A stretch of DNA of 64,000 nucleotides from Alphaproteobacteria bacterium. Lineage in GTDB: Bacteria > Pseudomonadota > Alphaproteobacteria > Micropepsales > Micropepsaceae. The stretch covers positions 92,326 to 156,325 of the forward strand of contig JAJPHG010000009.1 of assembly GCA_021325375.1 (NCBI GenBank), in the 5' to 3' direction. Position 1 is the first letter of the stretch, and every line of letters begins with the position of its first letter. The notes beneath the pieces are model-generated. The model was not told the origin of the DNA, did no database searches, and saw only the letters and a list, made by a program, of their open reading frames with translations. The translations under genes were made by a program, and so were the position numbers. This document shows, piece after piece, positions 25,758 to 33,276 of this stretch.

Positions 25758-26165
25758 ATGAGACGAGCGACGGCCTTCCTGTTTCTGGGCGTATCTCTGG
25801 CCGCGCCCGCCCTTGCAGCGCCTGCCCCTGCCTCGCAAGACGCCTGCACGGCGTCGGGCGATCTCGTGATCGCGGCGCGCACGCCGCAGGTCGATCTCTA
25901 CGACGCCGCGGGCGGCAAGCGCGTGCAGACGATGGACGCGGGCAAGTTCCCGGGCTGCGCGCCCATCACCGGCCGCGCGCCCAACATGATGCTGCAGGTC
26001 AATGTCGGCGGTAAGGCCTATTGGGTGCCGCCCTACATGGTCAAATACCGCTTCGCCGGCAAGCTGCCCGCGGTGTGCCGCAACCTCGCGATGGGATCGA
26101 ACACGATGAAGGTCGGCGCGACGCGGGGCCTGGGCGAAAGCTGCCCGAAGACGGGAGGAAAGTGA
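25758..26165 (+). CDS. Small secreted protein between CHASE2 and M48 genes
   Basis: 135 residues: signal peptide MRRATAFLFLGVSLAAPALA and a mature domain with four cysteines (C34, C61-region, C97-region and near the C-terminus), so two disulfides are possible. The pattern QVDLYDAAGGKRVQTMDAGK..GCAPI...GGKAYWVPPYMVKY resembles an SH3-like small fold, but I do not recognise a family. It starts 11 bases after the CHASE2 stop and its own stop overlaps the protease ATG (TGATG), so all three are co-translated. Confidence 0.65.
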   Translation: MRRATAFLFLGVSLAAPALAAPAPASQDACTASGDLVIAARTPQVDLYDAAGGKRVQTMDAGKFPGCAPITGRAPNMMLQVNVGGKAYWVPPYMVKYRFAGKLPAVCRNLAMGSNTMKVGATRGLGESCPKTGGK

Positions 26166-27697
26166 TGCGCAGGACGTCCGCTCTTCCGGTGCTTTGCACC
26201 GCACTGCTGCTCTCGACCGCGACCGCCGATGCGGGGCTGTTCGACAGCAACGGCTATCCCAGCCACGGCCGCGCCATCGACGCGCTCAAGCCGGCCGCCG
26301 ACTACAGCGATCTGGTCAAGAACCGCCCGCTCGCGATCTCGATCATGCGCACGCGCGGCCAGGGCTTCGTGCCTTCGCCCGAGCTGCACGCCTATGCGCA
26401 GGGCGTGATGATGCGCCTGCTCAAAGGCGTGAACCTGCCGCCGTCTTTCCGGCCCGAGGTGCACATCCTCGCCACGCCCGAATTCACCGGCGAGTGCACG
26501 CCCGACGGCACGCTGATCATCAGCGTCGGCCTGCTCGAGCTGCTGGAGACCGAGGACGAGCTCGCCTTCGTGATGGGCCACGAGCTCGCGCACGCGATCT
26601 ACCGCCACCAGCCGCGCGACTGGTACAAGAAGGCGCAGTTCTATGCGGTGGTGAACGGCACCGCGATCGACGCCTTCGCGCAATCGCAGTTCGGCGACCA
26701 GACCAATGCCGACATCGCCCGTGCCCAGGACGTGGCGCAGCACATGGCCAAGCTCAGCGCCAATGTGCTCATGCCGCGGATGGCGAAGGGCGACGAGGAC
26801 GCCGCCGACGCGCTCGGCTTCGATCTCATGGTCAAGGCGGGTTACGATCCCGAGGCGCCGCTCGCGGTGATGGACAAGCTCGCGGCGCAGGAAGCGGAAG
26901 CGGCGGCCGACGCGCAGGCCGCGCGCGACGCGACGAAGAAGAACGGCGGCGGCGGCTCCGGCAGCCTGCTGGACAAGTTCAGCCTCGACAAGGTCACCGC
27001 GCTCGCCAGCGGCCAGATCACGACCGACCAGGCGGCGGATATCGCGATCTTCGCCTTCGACACCGCCGTCGACAGCATGGCCGACGACGCGACGACGCAT
27101 CATCCCGCGAAGGAGCGCGAGGACCTGCTCAGCGCCTATCTCTACGGCGCCTATCGCGACGCGGCGCCGGTCTCGCCGACGCCGCTGCCCTGGGCGCCCG
27201 ACAGCAAGTCGCCGCTGAAGCCGAAGCTCACGGCGCTTCTCGGCCACTACACCGACGCCGAGAACGCCGCCGCCTGGATCGCCGATGCGAACCAGGGCAC
27301 GCAGGCCGGTGCGCAAGCCGATGTCGGACGCGCGATCACAGCACCCACCGGCGGCCATGCCTACACCGAATACGTCGCCGCGGAATTCTACGACGGCTCG
27401 CACAAGGACAAGCTCTCGGAAGCGGCGCTGGTGCGCGCCGCGGGTGGTCCCGAGCCGTCCTGGGAGATCTATTCGCGCCTGCTCGACGTCTATGTCGCCC
27501 ACAACAATTACAAGGCCGCGCAGGCCTTGATGGACCGCGCCGTCATCCGCTTCGAGGACTCGCCGGTGCTGCTGCCCAAGCGCATCCAGCTCCTGCGCCT
27601 CGAAGGCCGGAGCGCCGACGCGCAGGCGCTGGTGCCGAAATGCAAGAGCTACGACATCGACGAGCTCACCGCCGCGTGCAAGAAGGAAGCGGGGTAG
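26165..27697 (+). CDS. Secreted M48-family metalloprotease with TPR-like C-terminus
   Basis: 510 residues. Signal peptide MRRTSALPVLCTALLLSTAT. The zinc site is HELAH in FVMGHELAHAIYRHQP (about 135-150), and the third ligand is the Glu in KGDEDAADALGFDLM. This is the BepA/LoiP-like M48C arrangement for periplasmic outer-membrane quality-control proteases. The C-terminal 150 residues are helical repeats (LLDVYVAHNNYKAAQALMDR) like TPRs in BepA. Coupled to a CHASE2 sensor and a cysteine-rich secreted protein, so an envelope-stress role is plausible. Confidence 0.8.
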   Translation: MRRTSALPVLCTALLLSTATADAGLFDSNGYPSHGRAIDALKPAADYSDLVKNRPLAISIMRTRGQGFVPSPELHAYAQGVMMRLLKGVNLPPSFRPEVHILATPEFTGECTPDGTLIISVGLLELLETEDELAFVMGHELAHAIYRHQPRDWYKKAQFYAVVNGTAIDAFAQSQFGDQTNADIARAQDVAQHMAKLSANVLMPRMAKGDEDAADALGFDLMVKAGYDPEAPLAVMDKLAAQEAEAAADAQAARDATKKNGGGGSGSLLDKFSLDKVTALASGQITTDQAADIAIFAFDTAVDSMADDATTHHPAKEREDLLSAYLYGAYRDAAPVSPTPLPWAPDSKSPLKPKLTALLGHYTDAENAAAWIADANQGTQAGAQADVGRAITAPTGGHAYTEYVAAEFYDGSHKDKLSEAALVRAAGGPEPSWEIYSRLLDVYVAHNNYKAAQALMDRAVIRFEDSPVLLPKRIQLLRLEGRSADAQALVPKCKSYDIDELTAACKKEAG

Positions 27698-27773
27698 GGG
27701 TTCAAAGGGACTTGGGCAATATATGTCGCAGGCCTCGTGATTCCCGCGCAGTAGGGAGCCCACAATTCAATCC

Positions 27774-27804
27774 ACATAGGGCGTTTTAGTCTACATAGGG
27801 CGTT
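27774..27804. repeat. Short direct repeat at the end of the DUF2971 gene
   Basis: ACATAGGGCGTT occurs at 27774-27785 and again at 27793-27804, 19 bases apart. The second copy covers the last codons before the stop of the AT-richer DUF2971 gene. It could be a scar of integration; no matching copy was seen at the gene's other end. Confidence 0.45.
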
Positions 27805-28874
27805 GCGGAGGCGGTCACTTCGATATTTGGCCCGCATATTGCCTGAGTTTCGAGCACTCGTGATTGCTGATCGGTTGAAGGCCCGACGATCACCCGAAGA
27901 ATGGGCAACCCATTTTTCACACTTTCAAAGAGGCTTATAAAACGCCGTTTCTTAGCTACGCATGAAGTGAAGTGAACTCTCTTAAGGGGTGGCGGTTTGA
28001 CCCTTTGTTCTCGTTTAAGGCCTTGTCTAATTGACCGTGGAGTCGGAAATGCCGCAAGTCGAATTTCTTGCTCCTCCCGAAAAGCTTGATGTTTTAAGAA
28101 AACAGCTCTGAGAACAAAAAGCCGCAGCGCTTCTGAAGGAAACGACAAACGACCGTCAATGGCGTCGCCAACAAACCTCTCAACCGCTTGGGCCAACTGT
28201 TTCCACAGCCTTGTCGACTCGAAATCTGGCTCTGCGTACTCGACTTTATCGACTGAAATGGTGAGGTAGGCCGCCGCATCATATTCCTCTGCGACCATGT
28301 CCCATATTTTTTTGCTATCGAGCACAATGCAGTACCCTCCTCCTGCGCCATACCCGCGCCACTGGCTAAGCAATCCGTTTCGATACTCGTAAGAGTTTTT
28401 TTCGTGCGAGCAGAACGAAGTGACAAAAAATGCGAGGCGGTCTTCCTCAGAGATTCGGGAATACAAAAAATCCAACACGAAATCCGCCCACTGGATCGCA
28501 ACCTGCCTGAGTGAAGAATATCTTTGCTCACCCACTTTCTCGAATGCGATCATTCGCATGGGCTTCGATCCTTCAATAAACTTGTACCCACTCTGGCGAT
28601 ATTCCTCGAACACAAGCGGTTTCTGAGGGCGCCTAAGTTGAGCAGACAGAAGCAATTTGTGGGCTAGTTCAACTATGGCTTCTCGTAGGAACAATCGAAC
28701 GTGCACTACTTCAGTTGTATCATTGAGGTCCGTGAAATGTGTTGCCCTGATCTGTTGGGACCGAACGATCCCAGTTAGGCCTGCCAAATTGGTGTAGTGA
28801 AAAAGTGGTGGCCACGCGGACAATTCCTCGCCAACGAAAAGCAACTTTTCGGCACCGTCCCATCCGATTTCCAT
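27786..28874 (-). CDS. DUF2971-domain protein, likely horizontally acquired
   Basis: 362 residues, no signal peptide or membrane helix. The DUF2971 pattern is visible: LFHYTNLAGLTGIVRSQQIR (24-43), THFTDLNDTTEV, then SFCSHEKNSYEYRNGLLSQW and RGYGAGGGYCIVLDS, then HQAFREEQEIRL. Such proteins share these invariant H-Y-T, N-D and Q-W-R-x-Y-G residues and are suspected to act on nucleotides, but no reaction is established to my knowledge. Base composition is visibly AT-richer than all neighbours, codon use is different, and a short direct repeat sits at its 3' end. It may be an accessory or defence gene. Confidence 0.7.
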   Translation of the reverse strand: MEIGWDGAEKLLFVGEELSAWPPLFHYTNLAGLTGIVRSQQIRATHFTDLNDTTEVVHVRLFLREAIVELAHKLLLSAQLRRPQKPLVFEEYRQSGYKFIEGSKPMRMIAFEKVGEQRYSSLRQVAIQWADFVLDFLYSRISEEDRLAFFVTSFCSHEKNSYEYRNGLLSQWRGYGAGGGYCIVLDSKKIWDMVAEEYDAAAYLTISVDKVEYAEPDFESTRLWKQLAQAVERFVGDAIDGRLSFPSEALRLFVLRAVFLKHQAFREEQEIRLAAFPTPRSIRQGLKREQRVKPPPLKRVHFTSCVAKKRRFISLFESVKNGLPILRVIVGPSTDQQSRVLETQAICGPNIEVTASATPYVD

Positions 28875-29022
28875 AGCGAGTCTTAATTCCGCCCTTGGAT
28901 GCTCTCACTCATTTCACCGCAAAGAGCGAACGTGTACGACTGACTCGAGAACGCAGCGCGAGTGAAATGCATTATTCCGTTCGCCGAAATGCCAAAGATC
29001 ATGCATCCGCGCCCTGCGTTTT

Positions 29023-30252
29023 CTATTTCCGCCCCTCATCCCTTATCTCGAACCCGGCGCCTTCCAGATGCGCTCGGATTTCGCGGGCGTGGTCGTTGTC
29101 GCGGGCTTCGATGAGGAGGCCGAGCATCGCCGATTTGGCGGACGATTCCATGATCATGCGGTTGTGGTTGACGTCGAGGATGTTGCCGCCGGCCTCGCCG
29201 ATCAGGGACGCGATGCGCGCCAGAACGCCGGGCCTGTCGTCGATCTCGATGGAGACGAAGAACATGCGCCCCTCGCGCGTCATCTCGCGCAGGATCACGT
29301 TCGAGAGCAACCGCATGTCGATATTGCCGCCCGACAGCACCACGCCCACCTTGCGGCCCTTGAAGACGTCCGGGTTTCCGGTGACGGCGGCGAAGCCGGC
29401 CGCGCCCGCGCCCTCGACCACGGTCTTCTCGATCTCGAGCAGGCTCGCGATCGAATGCTCGATCTCGTCCTCGCGCACCAGGAGGATGTCGCGCACGAGC
29501 TCGGCCACCACCTTGCGCGTGATCTCGCCCGGCGCCTTGACCGCGATGCCCTCGGCCATCGACTGGCCGGAGCAGGGCAGGTCCGCACCCTTCACGACGT
29601 CATACATCGACGGATAGGCGAGCGTCTGCACGCCGTAGATCTCGATCGAAGGCTTGAGCGCCTTGGCGGCGATGGCGATGCCGCCGATCAGCCCGCCGCC
29701 GCCGATGGGCACGACGAGGGTGTCGAGGTCCGGCGCGTCGGCCAGCATCTCCAGCGCGATGGTGCCCGTGCCCGCCATCACCGCCGGATCGTCGTAGGGA
29801 TGGACGAAGGTCAGCCCCTCGCTCTGCGCGATCTGGTTGGCGCGGGTGAAACTCTCACTGAGGGTCGCGCCCTCGAGCACCACGCGCGCGCCGAAGCCCT
29901 TGGTGTGCTTCACTTTGATGAACGGCGTGAACTCCGGCATCACGATGGTGGTGGGGATGCCCAGGCGGCCCGCGTGATAGGCGACGCCCTGCGCGTGGTT
30001 GCCGGCCGACATCGCGGCGATCCCGCGCTTGCGCTGCTCGGCGTTGAGCGAGAGCAGCTTGTTCAGCGCACCGCGCTCCTTGAAGGACGAGGTGAACTGC
30101 AGGTTCTCGAATTTCAGCCAGATGTCGCAGCCCGCGATCTCCGACAGCGTCGTCGAATGTCTGGTCGGCGTGCGCTCGACCACGCCCGCGATGCGGTGGG
30201 CGGCGGCGCGGATGTCGTCGATGGTGGGCGGTGTCTTGTTTTCGGCGCTCAT
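29023..30252 (-). CDS. ilvA: Threonine ammonia-lyase with one ACT domain
   Basis: 409 residues, PLP-dependent. The cofactor lysine is Lys58 in FTSSFKERGA. The glycine-rich phosphate loop is PIGGGGLIGG. The deaminase catalytic domain spans about 1-320, followed by a single ACT domain (FFVSIEIDDRPGVLARIASL to about 405) for allosteric amino-acid binding. The enzyme converts threonine to 2-oxobutyrate, the first step toward isoleucine. The one-ACT form is the usual one in alphaproteobacteria. ATG 30252 is used; the preceding in-frame GTG is less likely. Confidence 0.9.
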   Translation of the reverse strand: MSAENKTPPTIDDIRAAAHRIAGVVERTPTRHSTTLSEIAGCDIWLKFENLQFTSSFKERGALNKLLSLNAEQRKRGIAAMSAGNHAQGVAYHAGRLGIPTTIVMPEFTPFIKVKHTKGFGARVVLEGATLSESFTRANQIAQSEGLTFVHPYDDPAVMAGTGTIALEMLADAPDLDTLVVPIGGGGLIGGIAIAAKALKPSIEIYGVQTLAYPSMYDVVKGADLPCSGQSMAEGIAVKAPGEITRKVVAELVRDILLVREDEIEHSIASLLEIEKTVVEGAGAAGFAAVTGNPDVFKGRKVGVVLSGGNIDMRLLSNVILREMTREGRMFFVSIEIDDRPGVLARIASLIGEAGGNILDVNHNRMIMESSAKSAMLGLLIEARDNDHAREIRAHLEGAGFEIRDEGRK

Positions 30253-30276
30253 CACCGCCTCATATGGTTCAAGGGC

Positions 30277-30351
30277 TGGTAGCAGCGGAGGGATTTGAAC
30301 CCCCGACCAAGGGATTATGATTCCCCTGCTCTACCACTGAGCTACGCTGCC
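30277..30351 (-). tRNA. tRNA-Met (anticodon CAU), elongator type
   Basis: 75 nt including an encoded CCA. The acceptor stem pairs GGCAGCG with CGCTGCT, the D arm is GCTC/GAGC, and the anticodon loop ATCATAA gives CAU. The T arm contains GGTTCAAAT. The surrounding GGAATCATAATCC is characteristic of elongator tRNA-Met rather than initiator tRNA or tRNA-Ile2, but the CAU anticodon alone cannot exclude Ile2. Confidence 0.92.
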
Positions 30352-30397
30352 GAAGCCCTCGCAAGGCGCGGGATGTAAGGGGCGGGTCGGACCCCTG

Positions 30398-30979
30398 TCA
30401 AGCAGAGAGCGCCCGGGCGATGTCGGCGGCGCTTGCGACCTGGGCCTGGCGCGGAAAAACCTTCTCCAGAAGCACGCGGTGGACTTCGCCGTCGCGGTCC
30501 GAGCAGCAATCGGCCGCCACCACGATGCGGAAATCGGCGTCGGCCGCGTGGCGCAGGGTCGACAGCACCACGCCGCTGGTGGCGATGCCGGCGAGGATCG
30601 TCGTCTCGATGCCGTTGGCGCGCAGCACCATCTCGAGATCGGTGCCGAGGAAGGCGCCGACGCGGTGCTTGGTGATCACGACCTCATCCCCGGCCGGCGC
30701 CACGGCCTTGTGGATCTCGGTTCCCCCAGCACCGGCACCGAACATGCCGCTCTGCTTGAGAGTGGAGAAGATCATGTTGCGCGGACTGACTTCCGGGTAT
30801 CCGGCGCGAAAGCCGACCACGACGTAGAGAACCATCGTCCCGGACCTGCGCGCGGCGGCGATGAGGCCGGCCATGCGTTCGAGCAGCGCATCCTTGTCCG
30901 CGACGAAGTTCTCGACGATGGCAGTCTGGTAGTCCATGACCAGCAACGCCGTCGTCTTGGGATCGAGATCGAGGCTCAT
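30398..30979 (-). CDS. Isochorismatase-family hydrolase lacking the catalytic cysteine
   Basis: 193 residues of the isochorismatase/cysteine-hydrolase fold. The catalytic Asp (LLVMDYQ, Asp16) and Lys ([10 protein letters not shown], Lys104) are present. The nucleophile position (usually the Cys in GVATNxCV) reads [10 protein letters not shown] at 131-140, so Val137 replaces Cys. Members without Cys can act as isochorismatase-like ether hydrolases, as in PhzD; amidase activity is unlikely. Its ATG overlaps the mnmA stop (ATGA), so it is co-translated behind mnmA. Confidence 0.8.
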   Translation of the reverse strand: MSLDLDPKTTALLVMDYQTAIVENFVADKDALLERMAGLIAAARRSGTMVLYVVVGFRAGYPEVSPRNMIFSTLKQSGMFGAGAGGTEIHKAVAPAGDEVVITKHRVGAFLGTDLEMVLRANGIETTILAGIATSGVVLSTLRHAADADFRIVVAADCCSDRDGEVHRVLLEKVFPRQAQVASAADIARALSA

Positions 30980-32058
30980 GCGGCCGCCCGCTCCTGTTCC
31001 GCCTTTGCGATCCAGCCGCCGCCGAGCACGCGGCTGCCCTTATAGAAGACGCAAGCCTGGCCAGGCGCGATGGCTTCTTCCGGCGAGAGCAGCTCGACCT
31101 GCGCCGTGCGGTCCGGACCGCGCGTCACGCGCGCGGGAACCGGCGGACGCATCGAGCGCACCTTCACCGCGCAGTCGATCGTCTCTTCGCTGTCCCCCAG
31201 CCAGTTCACGTCGCGCAACGTGATCGTGCGCGCGCAAAGCATGCCGCGCGGGCCCACGACGACGCGCGCCCGCGCAGCGTCGAGCGCGAGCACGAACAGC
31301 GGCTCGCCGTTTCCGGCAAGGCCGAGGCCCTTGCGCTGGCCGACGGTGAAATGGATCACGCCCGGATGCAGGCCCAGAACGCGGCCCTGATGGTCGACGA
31401 TCTCGCCCGGCTTTGCCGCGCCGGGTTCGAGGCGCTCGACGATGCTCGAATATTTCCCGTCCGGCACGAAGCAGATGTCCTGGCTGTCGGGCTTGTCGGC
31501 GGTGCCGAGGCCGAGCTCGGCGGCGAGCGCGCGCACACAGCGCTTCTCCATTCCGCCCAGCGGGAAGTTCAGGAACGAAAGCTGCTCGCGCGTCGTCGTG
31601 AACAGGAAATAGCTCTGGTCGCGGGTTTCGTCGACGGCGCGGTGCAACTCGTCACCGATTCGCCGCACGTAATGTCCGGTGGCGAGCGCTTCGGCACCCA
31701 GCTCGCGCGCGGTCTGCATCAGGTCGGCGAACTTCACGCGCTCGTTGCAGCGCACGCAGGGGATCGGCGTCTCGCCGCGCGTATAGCTCTGCGCGAAGTC
31801 CTCCATCACCCGCTGCCGGAAACGCTCTTCGTAGTCGAGGACGTAGTGCGGGATGTCGAGCGCGTCGGCGACGCGCTTGGCGTCGTGGATGTCCTGGCCG
31901 GCGCAGCACGCACCTTTGCGCTTGGCGGCTGAAGCCGAATAGAGGCGCAGCGTCACGCCCACGACGTCGTAGCCCGCGCGCTTCAGGATCGCGGCGGTGA
32001 CGGAAGAATCGACGCCGCCCGACATGGCGGCGACGATGCGGGGGCGAGGGCTGGTCAT
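30976..32058 (-). CDS. mnmA: tRNA-specific 2-thiouridylase MnmA
   Basis: 360 residues. The PP-loop ATP-binding motif SGGVDSS is at 13-19. The catalytic cysteine pair is Cys101 (TPIPCVRCN) and the Cys in [12 protein letters not shown]-terminal beta domains carry [19 protein letters not shown]. MnmA installs the 2-thio group of U34 in tRNA-Lys, -Glu and -Gln. Full length for the family. It precedes the isochorismatase-like gene with a four-base overlap. Confidence 0.96.
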   Translation of the reverse strand: MTSPRPRIVAAMSGGVDSSVTAAILKRAGYDVVGVTLRLYSASAAKRKGACCAGQDIHDAKRVADALDIPHYVLDYEERFRQRVMEDFAQSYTRGETPIPCVRCNERVKFADLMQTARELGAEALATGHYVRRIGDELHRAVDETRDQSYFLFTTTREQLSFLNFPLGGMEKRCVRALAAELGLGTADKPDSQDICFVPDGKYSSIVERLEPGAAKPGEIVDHQGRVLGLHPGVIHFTVGQRKGLGLAGNGEPLFVLALDAARARVVVGPRGMLCARTITLRDVNWLGDSEETIDCAVKVRSMRPPVPARVTRGPDRTAQVELLSPEEAIAPGQACVFYKGSRVLGGGWIAKAEQERAAA

Positions 32059-32119
32059 CGGCGGTGGCTATAATCCCTGGCGCCGGGAGCCGCAAGCGTT
32101 TGAAACGTCACACAACTTG

Positions 32120-32294
32120 TCATGGCCCGCGAATGCGGGCCACCCAGCTGGGTTCTGCACGATCCATGAAGATTCACGCGGAGACGCGGAGAACGCGGAA
32201 GTTCTTTGCTTCTCCGCGCAATCCGCGTCTCCGCGTGCGATTTTTTCGAGATCGCGCTGGCGTCACCTGGGTGGCCCGCATTCGCGGGCCATGA
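32120..32294. repeat. 175-bp element with 28-bp perfect terminal inverted repeats
   Basis: The arms at 32120-32147 and 32267-32294 are exact reverse complements over 28 bases, each itself containing a small palindrome (GGCCCGCGAATGCGGGCC). Inside is a second nested inverted repeat of cacgcggagacgcgg-type sequence (about 32171-32235). No coding capacity. The outer arms are related to the repeats at 21348 and 60081. It looks like a small non-autonomous mobile element or intergenic mosaic repeat. Confidence 0.7.
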
Positions 32295-32318
32295 CATTGA
32301 ATTATGAATTGGTCAGGT

Positions 32319-33266
32319 CTATCCGCCCGTCGTCGGCAGGTAGTTGAGCAGCGAGATCTGGCCCAGTTGCGCGGTCACCTGGAGCGCCGCCTGGAGCGCG
32401 GTCTGGTTCTCGTTGAGCTGCGTCACGGCGGTGCCCATGTCGACGTCCTCGATGTTGGAGACGAAGCCCTGATAGAGCGTCGACAGCGCCTGCTGCTGGT
32501 CGGAGGCGTCGCTGAGCTGGTTGGAGACGTAGCCGTTCGCCGCTGTCGCGGTGTTGAGCCCGGTCGCGGCCTGCTGGGCGACGGGGATCTCGCTCGTGAG
32601 AAAACTCGACTGCGCGCCGGTCAGCGTGGTGTTGAAATTGCCGTTCGAGCTCGTGCTGAACGTCGCAACGTCCTTCAGTGTCTGCATCAACTGCGTGCCG
32701 ATGTCGGAGGCGAGCACGCCGATCTGCACCGACTGGCCGTCGGCGACCATCACCGACTTCTTCTGCGTGCCGTTCGAGAAGGCCTGCGACACGTCGCTCA
32801 GCCCCGAAAGCTGAGACAGCGAGGTGACGTTGAACGGCGGGGTGTTGTCCTTGTCGCCGCCGAAGAGATAGTTGCCGTTCGCGTCCTTGGAATTGAGGAT
32901 CTGCGAGGCCTGGTCGAAGATGCTCTGCACCTGCTGCATCAGCCCGGTGGCGTCGTTGTTGCCGACCGCGGTGGTGAGCGCCTGCTGGAGCTGCTGGGCG
33001 ACGCTGGAGAGCTGGGTGAGCTCGGTGTCCTGCAGGTCGACCTGGTTGCTCGCGGCCGAGGTGTTGGCCTGATAGGCACCGGCGCGCGCGGCGCTGGCGC
33101 GGGCGGCTTCGAGCGCGGAGGTCTTGGCGCCGATGCCGGCATAGTCCGACGACACCTTGCCGCTCGCGACCTGCTCCTGCGACTTGGTCATCGCCTGCTC
33201 GGCCTGCGCGATCTGCGCGAGCATGTACTGGGACTGGGAATTGGTGGCGACGCGGTCGATGGACAT
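32319..33266 (-). CDS. flgL: Flagellar hook-associated protein FlgL (HAP3)
   Basis: 315 residues with flagellin-like ends: an N-terminal coiled-coil helix (MSIDRVATNSQSQYMLAQIA, then QEQVASGKVSSDYAGIGAKT) and a C-terminal helix LNENQTALQAALQVTAQLGQ ending ISLLNYL. FlgL forms the junction between hook-associated FlgK and the filament. It starts 10 bases after the flgK stop and is presumably transcribed from the sigma-54 promoter at 35454-35468. Confidence 0.93.
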   Translation of the reverse strand: MSIDRVATNSQSQYMLAQIAQAEQAMTKSQEQVASGKVSSDYAGIGAKTSALEAARASAARAGAYQANTSAASNQVDLQDTELTQLSSVAQQLQQALTTAVGNNDATGLMQQVQSIFDQASQILNSKDANGNYLFGGDKDNTPPFNVTSLSQLSGLSDVSQAFSNGTQKKSVMVADGQSVQIGVLASDIGTQLMQTLKDVATFSTSSNGNFNTTLTGAQSSFLTSEIPVAQQAATGLNTATAANGYVSNQLSDASDQQQALSTLYQGFVSNIEDVDMGTAVTQLNENQTALQAALQVTAQLGQISLLNYLPTTGG

Positions 33267-33276
33267 GGCGGTGCTC

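Noticed and set aside
26033..27763. 576-residue antisense frame over the M48 protease
   Set aside because: Arginine/valine-rich shadow; the protease on the other strand has its zinc site and signal peptide.
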